From the NCBI GenBank assembly GCA_037355855.1, contig CM074760.1, forward strand, positions 4,208,501 through 4,272,500: a DNA stretch of 64,000 bases. Reading direction: 5' to 3'. How positions within the stretch are numbered: position 1 is the stretch's first letter; every line of letters starts with the position of its first letter. The position numbers and the translations under genes are program-made. Under the pieces are notes generated by a model that saw only the letters and a program-made list of their open reading frames with translations, did not search any database and was not told the DNA's origin. Source of the DNA: Pseudo-nitzschia pungens. Lineage: Eukaryota; Bacillariophyta; Bacillariophyceae; Bacillariales; Bacillariaceae. Positions 9,973-21,101 of the stretch are shown here, one piece after another.

Positions 9973-10575
9973 AGTCCCCGTGATTCATGCTAGTGGTCCT
10001 GTACTGAGCAACTATACCAGTCCCCGGAAACAGATACTCCCAGGGAAACACTAATGCTCTTGCTTGCTGTACCAGGACACTTGGATGGATCATAACAGAA
10101 TTCAGGGATGTATCCATGTCACTTGTCAGAGGTCAAAACTGCATCAAATATTGCAGTTCTCTATCAGAGGCACGGCCGATTTATGGTAGAAAAAAAAGGG
10201 GGGGTGGACCGGAGGACGTTTTGCCCTTGGTTCCATTCCTTAACACATATAAGGATATATCAATCGGCCTATTGTTGTTTCAAATTTATAGTCCCCGGAA
10301 CCGGTGTACCGGAGACTCCCAAATATAACATATAATCGGATCGAAATCGAAATCGTGTCCAAAAGGATAAGGACGTAACCGAAAGCGAAATCCACTGCGT
10401 CCGGAATAGGGTTGCAATCGAAACCGAATCGAAGCGGACGATAAATTCGTAATCCGCTGTCGACTGCGTTCGAAATCGAAATCGAAGCTGTGGTCCCCGG
10501 GACCTCGAAATAACAGATCGCGTCCACACTGCTTGCCAGAGATAAAAGTACCGCATATAATGCAGCTGGAGCAAT
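9973..10575 (-). other. Copia 3' untranslated region
   Basis: Lies between the pol stop and the 3' LTR. The sense strand next to the LTR reads cacggggact, a candidate polypurine tract. The part 10330-10500 is rich in GAAATC/GAAACC hexamers (cgaaatcgaaatcg twice). The motif gtccccgg recurs at about 10020, 10291 and 10494. No gene is seen. Confidence 0.5.
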
Positions 10576-11822
10576 TTACCACATGCATCGAGCGCAATGG
10601 TCTTTCAGAGCCGGACCATTAAGCAACTTAGTGAATAGGTCAGCAATGTTGCTCTCACCTGGCTCCTTCGCGACACGGATTGTTCCAGCAGCAATGGCTT
10701 CACGAGCCTTATGGTATGCAACACTGTTGTGCTTCTTGTTGCATGGACTCTCCGGCCTGGTAACATTTTTAACAACTGAATCATTGTCACAAAATACATT
10801 CGTGGATCCTGCAATTGGCACACCCAGCATCCGGAGCTTGTACCTGAGGCCTTCAATCATCTCAACAGCAATGCGCATTGCCACAATCTCAGAACCAAAG
10901 GTAGAAGTCTCCACTGTGGTTTGCCTCTTGCTGAACCAAAGAATAGGAGCATTATTCAAGAAGATAATGATACCAGTGTGCGAGCGTCTTGTTGCCTTAC
11001 AACCAGCATGGTCTGCATCAACAAAACATGTCATGACGACAGCTTTGCCCAAGGCTTCCGGAGCATCAGGGGGAATAACCTCCTTGGCATCAGGATAGAA
11101 CTCACTCCAATCACACTGAGCAAAACTGGATTCATCGATATCAGGGATCGCGTCATCAAATACCAACCTTGACCTGGCATGGTTCTTGATATAAGCAAAC
11201 ATATGAAACAGCTGATTCAAGTGGCCAATGCGGGCTTGCGCCAAGTACCTTGACATTAGGGATACAGGTGTCACCAGGTCCAATCTGCCAAGCTCACAAA
11301 GCCACCTCAGCACTCCAATCAGGCCTTGGTAATAGTTCTGCATCTGTGGATCCAGCTCCTGGGTCAGGTCAATCTCAGGCCTGTAATCATTCGTCAGTGG
11401 AGTGGTTACTTTCTTCGGGAGGTACTTGTATCCGTACTTCTCTGTTCCAAGCTCCTGTTCCACTGCATCCACGGCCTTCTTGGCATACTTCTCTGAAGAC
11501 ATGGCCCATTTAGGGATAGGGTCATCGTCAATCTTGTATTGACTGACGTCAGCGCCAAGGTAGAGCTTTGGAACTTCTATAGTACCATCCTTGAGCGTAA
11601 ACCGCTGTTCTATACTCTCCAGCTGGCGCCTTGGATTTTCACTGCAGCAGACGATATCATCCACATAAGCAATAAGATATGCCCAATATCTTGTTCCATC
11701 CTTCTTGGTCTCAATCCGCATGTGTACGTCAGGATCTGCTTTACATGGTTGGTATCCTAGCTCTCTTAGGTGCTTAGTTAGATAGGATCTAAATGAAGCC
11801 CCTGCAACCGGCAGACCATACA
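10576..11822 (-). CDS. Copia pol, 3' part: RT palm to RNase H (split by G2)
   Basis: Starts at the G2 target duplication and continues the RT frame (ALY then GLPVAGASF). It carries the catalytic YVDDIVC, the Copia thumb region and RNase H (CFVDADHAG, FGSEIVAMR, FCDNDSVV, KEPGESNIADLFTKLL). The final KHNSVAYHKAREAI and NIADLFTK motifs are the normal end of Copia pol. It is in frame with 17658-21080 once G2 is removed, so the enzyme was intact when G2 landed. The ATG within the G2 LTR (11856) is not a natural start. Confidence 0.9.
11818..11822 (+). repeat. G2 target-site duplication, left copy (ataca)
   Basis: Same five bases at 17658-17662. Joining the flanks at this site restores the pol frame. 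Confidence 0.92.
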
Positions 11823-12011
11823 TGCCGTGCACCAAAATACAGTCACGAGCGCACACGGGACTGGATTAAGGATAAGGATAAAAACAATCGGCGAGTCGAC
11901 AGAATCGCTGATTCGGAGGGCTCTTAGAACTGTAGCAAATAAACTAACCAATAGAGCTCACAATTTGCATATCACTACTATTCTAATCACTAGTAGACCC
12001 GGGGTATGGCA
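11823..12011 (+). repeat. G2 5' LTR
   Basis: Starts TGCCGTGCACC and ends GGGGTATGGCA. 189 bp, no difference from 17469-17657 found by eye. Confidence 0.93.
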
Positions 12012-12745
12012 TGATTTTAAAATCAAGCTGAGTGCTGATGACCATGAGCAGAAAGAGATCGATCGGCCAAGGCGCCGACGAGATCGAAAGACTGCCAGAA
12101 AATGGAGGCACAGAAAGGCAAAAACAGGGAGAAGGATATCCAGTGTCTGCAGCACAAGGAAGACCGACCCCAGCAACTGTTGGCGCCCAAAGAAGGGAGC
12201 AACAGCAGCAACAGAGACACCTAAGTACCTAAACAGGACCATGGTCGACAACAGGAAATAATCGAAAAACACGAAAACATGTGCCGAAAAAGTGACACAT
12301 AATCCAGTGAATGGACTAATTGGACCAACACTGAGTGGGTGGACAGACCGAACAGGGGATGCCAACCACAACCGAAATATACGGATATCCGGAAAGGTAT
12401 ATAATGAATACCCAAACACCACCAATCCCACGGGAAACGGGAAGTGGGACCGGCCCGGTGATTGCTTAATAGGGAAGCAACGCCGGAGAACCACGGGAAT
12501 CGAATCCCACGAAATAAAAACAGAAACAACTCCGGAGAACCACAGGATTCCCGGGAGCTAAAGAGAGAAACAACTCCCACCACTGTACTAGCCTGGGAGA
12601 AAAATCAGTTACAACACGGGGTATCGCGTGGAAGTGAACCTCAGAGGGAAAAACTGGAGCAATCACTTTTTGCTCATTTCCACCCCAAATAACAACTTAC
12701 AGAAACACTGTAACTAAACTAAACTAAAATAAAAACTGATTAACC
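12012..12745 (+). other. G2 leader
   Basis: Non-coding. It has two related short repeats built on ccggagaaccac plus ggaat/ggatt and cgggaatcgaatcccac near 12485-12560. No clear tRNA-complementary primer site directly after the LTR (tgattttaaaatcaag) was recognised. Confidence 0.5.
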
Positions 12746-14183
12746 ATGGCGACCAAAGTAACCAAACTGAAACCTTTCAACATCACACGGGAGGACTGGC
12801 CGGAAGACGCCACCACCGTAAAGATGAATGTAGACAGCGAACAAGGTGGAGTCGCATTCAGCGACTACCTGAAGGTTCTCAACGGTACTGAAAGACCAGA
12901 ACTCTTCCTTATCTGGAAGAGAGACTTTGACCAGAAAATTGCTGGCAATGACAAACTCCATGGAGACCAGAAATTGGAGGTTCTACAGAGAATCCTCTCT
13001 AAGGAAGCACTCGCACTTGTCCAGCGAACGCTCACTCGGACCTACTTGGCCGAACCGACCCACAAGGTCCACCAAACCAGACGCGTACAGAAAAAGATCC
13101 AGGAAATCGAGCAAAGGGACCAAGCAAACATCCTCCTATCAATGGGGCAAAACGCCACCGAAACTCCCACGGGAGCCTCCAAGGAGAAGGCAAAGGAGAA
13201 ATCTCCAACCGCCGACAAAACCGACAGCCACGGCGAGATCGGACAAAGAATCAGAGACCGACAACCTCGAGTCCCCAATCCCAAAGAAAAAGGTCGCAAG
13301 CGCCCTCACCCAGTACTACCAATCCCAGGAGTACAGGAAGGATATCATGGAGGAGTGCATGCATGTCCTCAAGCTCAAAATCTTTGGCAATGACCAACAC
13401 GGCAAGCGCTCGTATATCGTCCTCCGACGATTCATGCGAGGCATGCGCGTGGACCTCAAACATGGCATTAGAGCCTGGGCCAATCGAATGGCCGAACTCC
13501 AAAGCTATCTCCCAGAATGCCTCTGGGAATGTGGCAGTGACCAAATGGAAACACCAAGAAGTTTTACCCAAGGAGAAATGAAGGAAATATTGGATTCCAA
13601 CATGACCCACTCCCAACGCGAGAAACTGGAGCACATTAGTTGGGACCTCTACACCCACTCCTTTAACACCACTATCGACAAGCTCGAAAACCTGGAAATC
13701 ACCATCCGGAAGGAGGCAATAATGCAACAACGCATCACCGACCTCGAAAAGCAGACCGGTGTCACCAAGCAGACTCCCAAGGCCGCATCTGGGGGAGGAA
13801 CCCACCACGGGAAATCCCCTGGCAAAAAGAAGCGCCCTGTGGACAACAGCAACAAACAGCTATGCAAGACTTGTGGCAAGGTCCATGCCGGCAAATGCTG
13901 GAAACTACCCGGTGGTCCCTCCAAGAAGGGGAAGTTCGACCGGGAAACCATCAACCTGCTCAAGGAGCACTTTGTGGCAAAAGAACAAGACTCAGACGCT
14001 GAGCAACACTCCAAACCCCACTGGGGAAGGAATCTATCGAACCACGAGTACTCCTATGTACTGGCCACGGCCCAAGCTGACCACGAAGTCTCCGATGACG
14101 AGATTGACATCTCCGAGCGGGAACTCAAAGAGTACAGAAGGAAGTACAGAAAGACCTTCAAAAAGAAAGGATCCCACAACTGA
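12746..14183 (+). pseudogene. G2 gag, one frameshift
   Basis: Starts MATKVTKLKPFNITREDW at 12746. The frame is good to about the middle of the protein, then continuity passes to the +1 frame between about 13200 and 13270 (…ESPIPKKKVASALTQYYQS). It ends at the TGA at 14181. The C-terminal part has a zinc knuckle CKTCGKVHAGKC (C-x2-C-x3-H-x3-C) and a basic tail. Total length without the shift is about 478 residues. The shift could be an indel, a sequencing error, or less likely a programmed site; no obvious slippery heptamer was seen. The terminal TGA touches the pol ATG and lies in the same frame as pol. Confidence 0.8.
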
Positions 14184-17100
14184 ATGGCTTCTGATACCAT
14201 CCACACCGGACCGCGCGTAATCAACCGATTCGCAGACGTCTGTGTGGAGGTATTGGACCACAAGGGAAGGGGGAGGATGCTCCGGGGCCTACTCGACTCC
14301 GGGTGCTCCAAATCCATCATACTAAGGCACTTTGTCGACCGAAGGCAACTAACGAACCGAGACCACAGATCTGTCACCTATAATACCTATGGGGGCAAGT
14401 TCCGAACCAAGTCTGCGGCTTCAGTGGGACTGAGGTTGATAGAGTTTTCAAACTCCAAGACCATCAAATGGACCTTCCAAGTGGATGAATACCATCACCA
14501 TGAGGAGGTGCCCTACGACATGATCATAGGATCCGACATGATGGCACAATTGGGACTGGATATAAAATACAGTTCCCGGACAATTGAATGGCAGGGCGAC
14601 TCCATCCCCATGAAAGGGATGGGGGAGCTCTCTGACCCGGACAAATGTGAGGCAGTATTTTTTGCCAACACACAAAGTCCAATCCTCCAACAAGAGGAAG
14701 AAAGGCAAGCCAAAATCCTGGACGCCGATTACTCCAAAGTCGATATAGATGCTATGGTCAATGACCTGGAGATTACAGACGCGTCCAAGGAAGCCCTGAA
14801 GAAAACACTAAAGAAATTCCCAACCCTCTTTGGCGGAGGATTGGGTCTGCTCAAAAATATAAAACCGGTGTCCATTGAACTCCAACCAGGGGTCAAACCG
14901 GTCCGGCAGAGGTACTATTCTGTGCCCCATGCCTTTGAACAAGCACTCCGGAAGGAGATCACCAGGCTCTGTGATATTGGAGTCCTGGAAAAACTCCCCC
15001 ACGATGATGACTCACCGTGGGCATCCCCTACCTTCTGTCAACCCAAAAAGACAGGGGACATTCGCGTGCTAACCGACTTTCGGAAGATGAACGCAGCCAT
15101 CCAACGAAAACCATTCCCACTACCATGAATAGGGGAAACAATCCAAAGGCTCCAGAAGTTCAAGTCAGCCACGGCACTGGACTTGTCCCAAGGATATTAC
15201 ACCATTCCCATCTGCAAGGAGAGCCAGAAGATCTGCTCCACCATTCTGCCGTGGGGAAAGTATGCCTACAAGAGACTGGCAATGGGGATTGCCTGCGCTC
15301 CTGACATATTCCAGTCAGTAATGATGAACCTGCTCGGGGACCTGGACTATGTCCTGGTCTATATTGATGATATCCTAATCATCCAAAGAGAGGGGGAATC
15401 GGAACAGGACCATCTCCACAAAATCGATACAGTCCTACAGCGACTGGATGATGCTGGCTTCAGAGCCAACCTACGGAAATCCTTCTTCATGCAAAAAGAG
15501 GTGGAGTATCTGGGATTTCTGTTAACAACAGAGGGCATTCAGCCCCAGCCAAAGAAACTGGAGGCAATGAAACGCCTCGAAGCCCCCAAGAACACCAAGC
15601 AACTCAAGATGTTTCTTGGAATGGTAAATTTCTACCGGGACATGTGGAAGCGCCGCTCCCACATCCTAGCCCCTCTGAACAAACTAGCAGGGAAAAAGGG
15701 CAAAATGAACTGGTATTGGGGTCCAGCAGAGCAGAAAGCTTTCATGGAGGCGAAGAGAATGCTCGCGGATGAAGCCAAGCTTGCATTCCCGGATTTTACG
15801 AAACCATTTCATCTCTACTCAGATGCCAGTGACAGGCAACTAGGAGCAACAGTATGCCAAGATGGCAAGCCCCTTGGTTTCTATACGAGGAAACTGAATT
15901 CAGCACAGCTCAATTACACTGTAGGAGAGAAGGAACTCCTTGGAATAGTGGAAGGGCTCAAAGCATTTGAAGGAATCCTACGAGGACAAGAGGTGATTAT
16001 CCACACAGACCACCTAAACCTACTGTATCAGCAGATGCCGACGCAGAGAATGGTCCGGTGGAGACTCCTCATGGAGGAGTTCCACCCGGTAGTCAAGCAT
16101 GTGGCTGGCAAAGACAACGATGCAGCAGATGCACTATCACGACTGGATATTACGGATGACCCAGCAGATACGGTGGAATGGCTACCACCAAATAAGCCCC
16201 TCACCTACGCGGATGAGGAAGAGCACCTCCGGCAACTCCTATTCCCGATTGGAGAAGCGCCGGAAGAATTCCAGGGCAATAGCGCATTCCCACTTGCCCC
16301 GGACATGATTCAGTTCTACCAGCAAAAGGACACAGGAATCATGAGTGCTCTGGAAAAAGACAACCGACTGACCACCAAAATGGTGGAAGGTTACAACCTA
16401 ATCCATAAAGAAGGAAAGATTCTGATTCCCGATAAACTCAAGGACAGAGTCATGGAATGGTACCACAGCATGTTGGTCCATCCCGGAGAAAAGAGAATGG
16501 AACAGAGCATACGCTCAGTGTTCACCTGGAAAGGCCTACGAAAGGACGTTCAGGACCTCTGCAAACACTGCCACACGTGTCAAATGTTCAAAAAGAGTGG
16601 CCGGAAGAAGTATGGACTACTACCGGAGAAAGCAGTGGAAGTCACCAAATGGCAGAGGGTCAATGTGGACCTCTGGGGACCGGCAACTGTCCACAACAAA
16701 AATGGTAAAGACTACCACATCCATGTTCTCACCATGGTGGACCCAGTAACCGGATGGTTTGAACTGGCTCACCTGAAGGACTCACCAAATGCAGCAGAAA
16801 CTCAACGATTATTGGACAGTACATGGCTAGCAAGGTATCCGCGCCCAAAGGAAATTGGCTTTGATGGCGGGAGCGAGTTCAAAGCAGAGTTCCAAGAGCT
16901 CTGTGATAACATGGGAATGAAAAGAAAGCCCAGTGGCGCTTGGAACCCACAATCCAACTCAGTGCTGGAAAGAATCCACCAGGTGCTGAAGGACTGTCTA
17001 CTGTCCTTTAACCTGGAACAAAGGGACCTCCACGAGAAGGATCCTTTTGAGGAATTCACTACCAAGGCAGCATACGCCATTAGAAGTGCCATCCACACCA

Positions 17101-17450
17101 CGCTGGGATATTCTCCAGCACAACTGGTGTTTGGAAGGGACATGTTCATGCCTGTAAACTTCCCAGCGGATTGGGAAGCAATCCAAGCAAGGAAACAAAG
17201 GAGTATCCACAAGAGCAACATCAGGGAGAACCGGAAGCGGATTCCCCATGTCTATAAGGAAGGAGACTATGTCACCCTGGAGAGGAAGGGCATTATTCCG
17301 AAACTATCCTTCCCACGACAAGGACCTTACAAGGTGCTCAAGGCCCATAACAATGGAACTGTAACTATTGAAACTGCGCCCTTTGTAACCGACCGGGTTA
17401 ACATCAGGAGAGTACACCCTTATTATTGCAGGGATCCTATTCAATCGTAA
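14184..17450 (+). pseudogene. G2 pol: protease, RT, RNase H, integrase, with one internal TGA
   Basis: The ATG directly follows the gag TGA (TGAATG). Protease GLLDSGCSKSII is near residue 34. RT (PWASPTFCQPKK, then after the TGA YAYKRLAMGIACAPDIFQ and VYIDDILII) is followed by RNase H (LYSDASDRQLGA, EKELLGI, IHTDHLNLL). The integrase has an HHCC finger (HSMLVH...CKHCHTC), a D-D-E core (VDLWGP, FDGGSEF, SVLERIHQ) and a GPY module. A single TGA at 15126-15128 falls between PFPLP and IGETI, where related elements usually have Arg. A CGA to TGA change fits. Everything else is open, so this is a one-base-dead polyprotein unless UGA is read through. Confidence 0.88.
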
Positions 17451-17468
17451 CAGTACCATGGAGGAGTA

Positions 17469-17657
17469 TGCCGTGCACCAAAATACAGTCACGAGCGCAC
17501 ACGGGACTGGATTAAGGATAAGGATAAAAACAATCGGCGAGTCGACAGAATCGCTGATTCGGAGGGCTCTTAGAACTGTAGCAAATAAACTAACCAATAG
17601 AGCTCACAATTTGCATATCACTACTATTCTAATCACTAGTAGACCCGGGGTATGGCA
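17469..17657 (+). repeat. G2 3' LTR
   Basis: Identical by eye to 11823-12011. Preceded by the purine-rich stretch atggaggagta, a candidate polypurine tract. Confidence 0.93.
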
Positions 17658-20600
17658 ATACAGAGCCCGTACAATCTTGCAAACTTGCCCGACCAAATGA
17701 GGGGGAAATCCATCCTCAGCTCGTGCCATCAAATAATATTTCTTTTTGATTGGCGCAGTGAGGTATGCGTTTTGGATATCAGCAGACAGTACGTCCAATC
17801 CATTCAAAGCTGCTAGCAGAAAGAATATCCGAACGGAATCTCTGCTTGGTACGCTGCTGAAGGTGTGTTCTTTAGCTGTGGCTTGGACTTTATGGCCGTC
17901 GGCGACAAGCCTCGCTTTCCTCGTGAGGGATCCCAGCTTGACATCAAATATCATGTGGGTGGTGATCTTGCTGAATCCTTCGGCCTTGAGACCTTCGACG
18001 GTGTAGCTGGGGTCAAACTCAAACGCCATCTCATTGTTCTTCATCTCTTTAGCAATTGCCTTTTGCCAATAGTCGGTTCCGGTCTTCTTGTCAATAGCAA
18101 GCGCTTCAGGGATTGAGTGTGGGAGTTCCACACCATACTTGTGTGTGCGATCCCAGTACTTGTTGGATTTCTTGGTGGCCTTCAAAAGTCTTCTTTTCCT
18201 TCGGAGTACATGATGCACCCACCATTTGAAAGCTGGCTCATCAGCAATGTGGTTATCAACCGCGTATTGCGCAGCTTCAACAGGAAAAGACTCCTTGATG
18301 TCACCTAGTTTGCACCAGGACTCAGTACCATCCTTCCAACTCACCAGTAGCCTCCATCCCCTAGTTGTAGTAGGGAGCACTTTGTTGGACTTGGCGGTCG
18401 CTTGTTGTTTGGTCACGGCGGTTTCATCTTTCTCATGGTCTATGATCTCGTCCAGTAGAGTGAACATACGACCCTCGTCATCGACAGAACTGTACATGTT
18501 TTCAGCAACAATATTTGCCGTATATTGCTCCACTGTACCGTCAGGGAGCTGCAAATCGTACATCCTGGTATCAAGGATAGGGTTGTTGTCCCTCTTCCCT
18601 AAAGGATTGCCATTCAAATCAGTGGTTCTTGCTTTGACGGTGCACTTGAGTCTTTCGTCGCCTCTCTGGATCATGACCTTGTTCCCAATATACTCATCAT
18701 AGGTATCCCCATCAGGTACGAGCTCATCCACGTCTGGGATAGAGGCTTCCGGTTCTGCCATGGTGGTGGAATCGTCTGGCCATCTATCCTGGTGGTTCTC
18801 AAATAGTTCTTCTGGGGGTTGCGGATACGTCTCTTGGAACTGAACGTCAGTGTCCTCGAGTTTGTCTCCGATCTTGGATTCAACTGCTTGGTCAAATGAG
18901 TCCATGGCACGCTTGACATCGTGTGCACGCCATTCGGCTTCAGTGACAGCTCTAACAGTGTTAGTGCTTACTGGGAGCGCAGATTCAGTCAATATCCAGT
19001 GGCAGTCGCCACCTCCGAACATTCTTCCACATGGTCCAAGCCAGCGCCCGAGCTTCTCTGTACCATCTGATAGGTCGGTCCAGTAGACAAAATCATACCA
19101 TTCATGAGCTTGATACAGGGAGATATCCGGCATGTGCCCATGGACTAGTTCAAATGGGGTTCTTTCCATGCATGCTGGATCACTGGAAGCAGTCCTTTGC
19201 CTGATAGCTGCCACAAGCTCACCACAGAATGCCCACAGCCTCTTGGGGGATCTCTTTCTTGCAGTCTTCTTCCGAATGCTTCTGCTGAGATGCCCTATAC
19301 TCAGTTCTGCTCTGTTCTGAAAAGGGCAGTGTGGCTGGATGAATGTCTGATGGATGTTGTTCTTCCGGATCACAGCATTCCAGTGGGTCTTGTATGTTCC
19401 CACAGCTCCTTGCTCCTTGGCGCCATCAGAGATTAAGTGCTCTGGAATGCCGACCTCATGGATAAAGATCTTGAGACCATCCGCCGCTTGCTTCTTGCTG
19501 TGGATAGGGATGAATTCTTCATATCCTTTACCATTGCTGAACACTTGGGCGGCTTTATCTTGTCTCATGATACTTGGTACCTTTGCATGCCAGGTGTCAG
19601 TTCCCCACTTGCCGGCCGCAACTCTCTTGTTCCGAAAGCTCTGTGTTGGGAGCCTTCTAACCAAAGGATGTTGGGGATTCCTAAATCCTTTTTGTGTGGT
19701 CACTCTCAGTGTTGCTCTTGCCTTTCGATCAGATATATCCCATATCTTGGAGAGCCTGTCTGAATCAATCTTGCTGTACCGGTCTGTATCTATGGATGGT
19801 CCCCATTGCTTTCTTCTTCGGGTTGTATCTGTTTCCGGATCGATTGGCTCTTCCAAATCAGCCCAAGCAATTTGCTTGTCCTTGTACACTGCAGATAGTG
19901 CAACCGGTGCGTCCCTGACATTGGGATCCAGTTCAAATCTATCCAGTCCATCAGTGTAGGCAGGCTCATACAGGGGTGTATGAAGGGCATTGATCTTGAG
20001 GCTTGGCCTTTCCCTGTCCCCGCAAGTCTCAGATGAATCATCTTCGGAAACAACTTGGGGTTCAGAGTAAATCGATGAAAGCCTTGTATGGAGCCGGTCA
20101 TCGGAAGCAATGGAACATGGGGTCAGATCTCGGGATGTACACAGCTGCTGTAGATGTCTCAGTTTGTAGTGGGAATACTTCTCGTTGGATGGCAGCATAT
20201 GATTTGGCTGGAGCTTCTTGGAATACAGAGAGGATTTGAAGTGGTTTCTGCGGTTGGGGGGCTGTAGGCTTGTGCAATCGGACATGGGGCATGTCGGGGC
20301 AGAGTTTGGGATCGGTTCGATTCCTGTCGGAGCAGGGCTCTCAATCGGTTCAACCGGGGCAGGGTTCTCAATCGGTTCGATTCCTGCTGTAGGCAGGTTG
20401 CCTGTCGGGGTATTAACCATGGTCTGTTGTTGCTGCTGTACAGCAGAAACAAACTTGGTTGGATCAGGGAAATATGGATGTGATTGGTCGATTGCTGATT
20501 CAGCCTGCTGAAACTTCGGGCTTGCTGGATCCCATGGATCATTCATGGTTGCAATTACGTGATCACACGTTCGCATTTCCTGTTTCGTGGGGCGTCTGGA

Positions 20601-21080
20601 GGGAAAGTAGGAGATAACACCATTAAGCCGGAGCTTAATATCCAGTGTCGGGACCTCTTCTCCATCTTCTGCAACACGCTCGATATGGATGGAATGAGAT
20701 GATTTAGAATCGAACTGTCTCGGTGTTTCGTCCACACGATTGTGTCCACAGCTTCTAACTTGGTTGGGGCAAATTAAGCTGTGTTGGAGCCTGTCCCCGA
20801 AATACAAAGCCTCATGGAAATATATCAACCAAACCTTCCCTTTTGTGTCCGTATAGGCAGTGACGCATGTTCCGATTGGAATGTTCTTCACTGGTTCATA
20901 TTCTGGGGAGAAGGGATGGACATCCACATGGGAGGTGACCTGGTCTTCCAATAAGATCATATTGCAACCAGCAGCTGTCGTGTCTGCATGACTATCCAAC
21001 TCACAGTTGCTTTCTGCAGGCCTTGCAGATTGTGCTGCTGGTACATCCATTTGATACACCAGCCGGCCCACCTTACTCAA
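17658..21080 (-). CDS. Copia pol, 5' part: protease, integrase, RT start (split by G2)
   Basis: Protease ELDSHADTTAAG is near residue 27. A long linker with proline repeats (PIENPAPVEPIESPAPTG, about residues 225-255) follows. Integrase catalytic sites are at about 495-590 (GTDTWHAKV, LISDGAKEQ, NRAELSIGHL). RT begins at about 1010 (WQKAIAKEM, THMIFDVK, SADIQNAYL) and runs to KIVRALY, where G2 interrupts. It continues at 11822. The frame is the same as gag. No ATG lies between the gag TGA and the protease region until MDVPAAQ (codon 11), so pol is probably made as a gag-pol fusion by UGA read-through. Confidence 0.9.
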
Positions 21081-21101
21081 TTTCAGGCCCCGGCTGGGAA
21101 G
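21081..21101 (-). promoter_or_regulatory. Gag-pol junction with in-frame UGA (stop at 21102-21104)
   Basis: On the sense strand gag ends AAG AAG GAT TGA CTT, and translation of the same frame continues without a further stop into protease. UGA followed by C is a weak termination context in many eukaryotes. This makes it a candidate read-through site. Inference from frame and context only. Confidence 0.5.

Larger units (their letters stand above)
11823..17657 (+). mobile_element. G2: Ty3/Gypsy LTR retrotransposon with 189-bp LTRs
   Basis: 5,835 bp, inserted in the RT of the Copia element on the opposite strand, with perfect 5-bp TSDs. The LTRs are short and identical. Order: leader (12012-12745), gag (12746-14183), then protease-RT-RNase H-integrase (14184-17450). 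There is no chromodomain; a GPY/F-type module (GPYKVL...RVHPYY) ends the integrase. Despite its youth it has a gag frameshift and a TGA inside RT. It was probably moved in trans, or was damaged during its last reverse transcription. Confidence 0.93.

Noticed and set aside
11823..11856. ATG start of the 426-codon RT/RNase H ORF
   Set aside because: The ATG lies in the G2 LTR. The true protein continues from 17658-21080 across the insertion.
13042..13808. Minus-strand ORFs opposite G2 gag
   Set aside because: Shadows of the gag coding strand with no motif.
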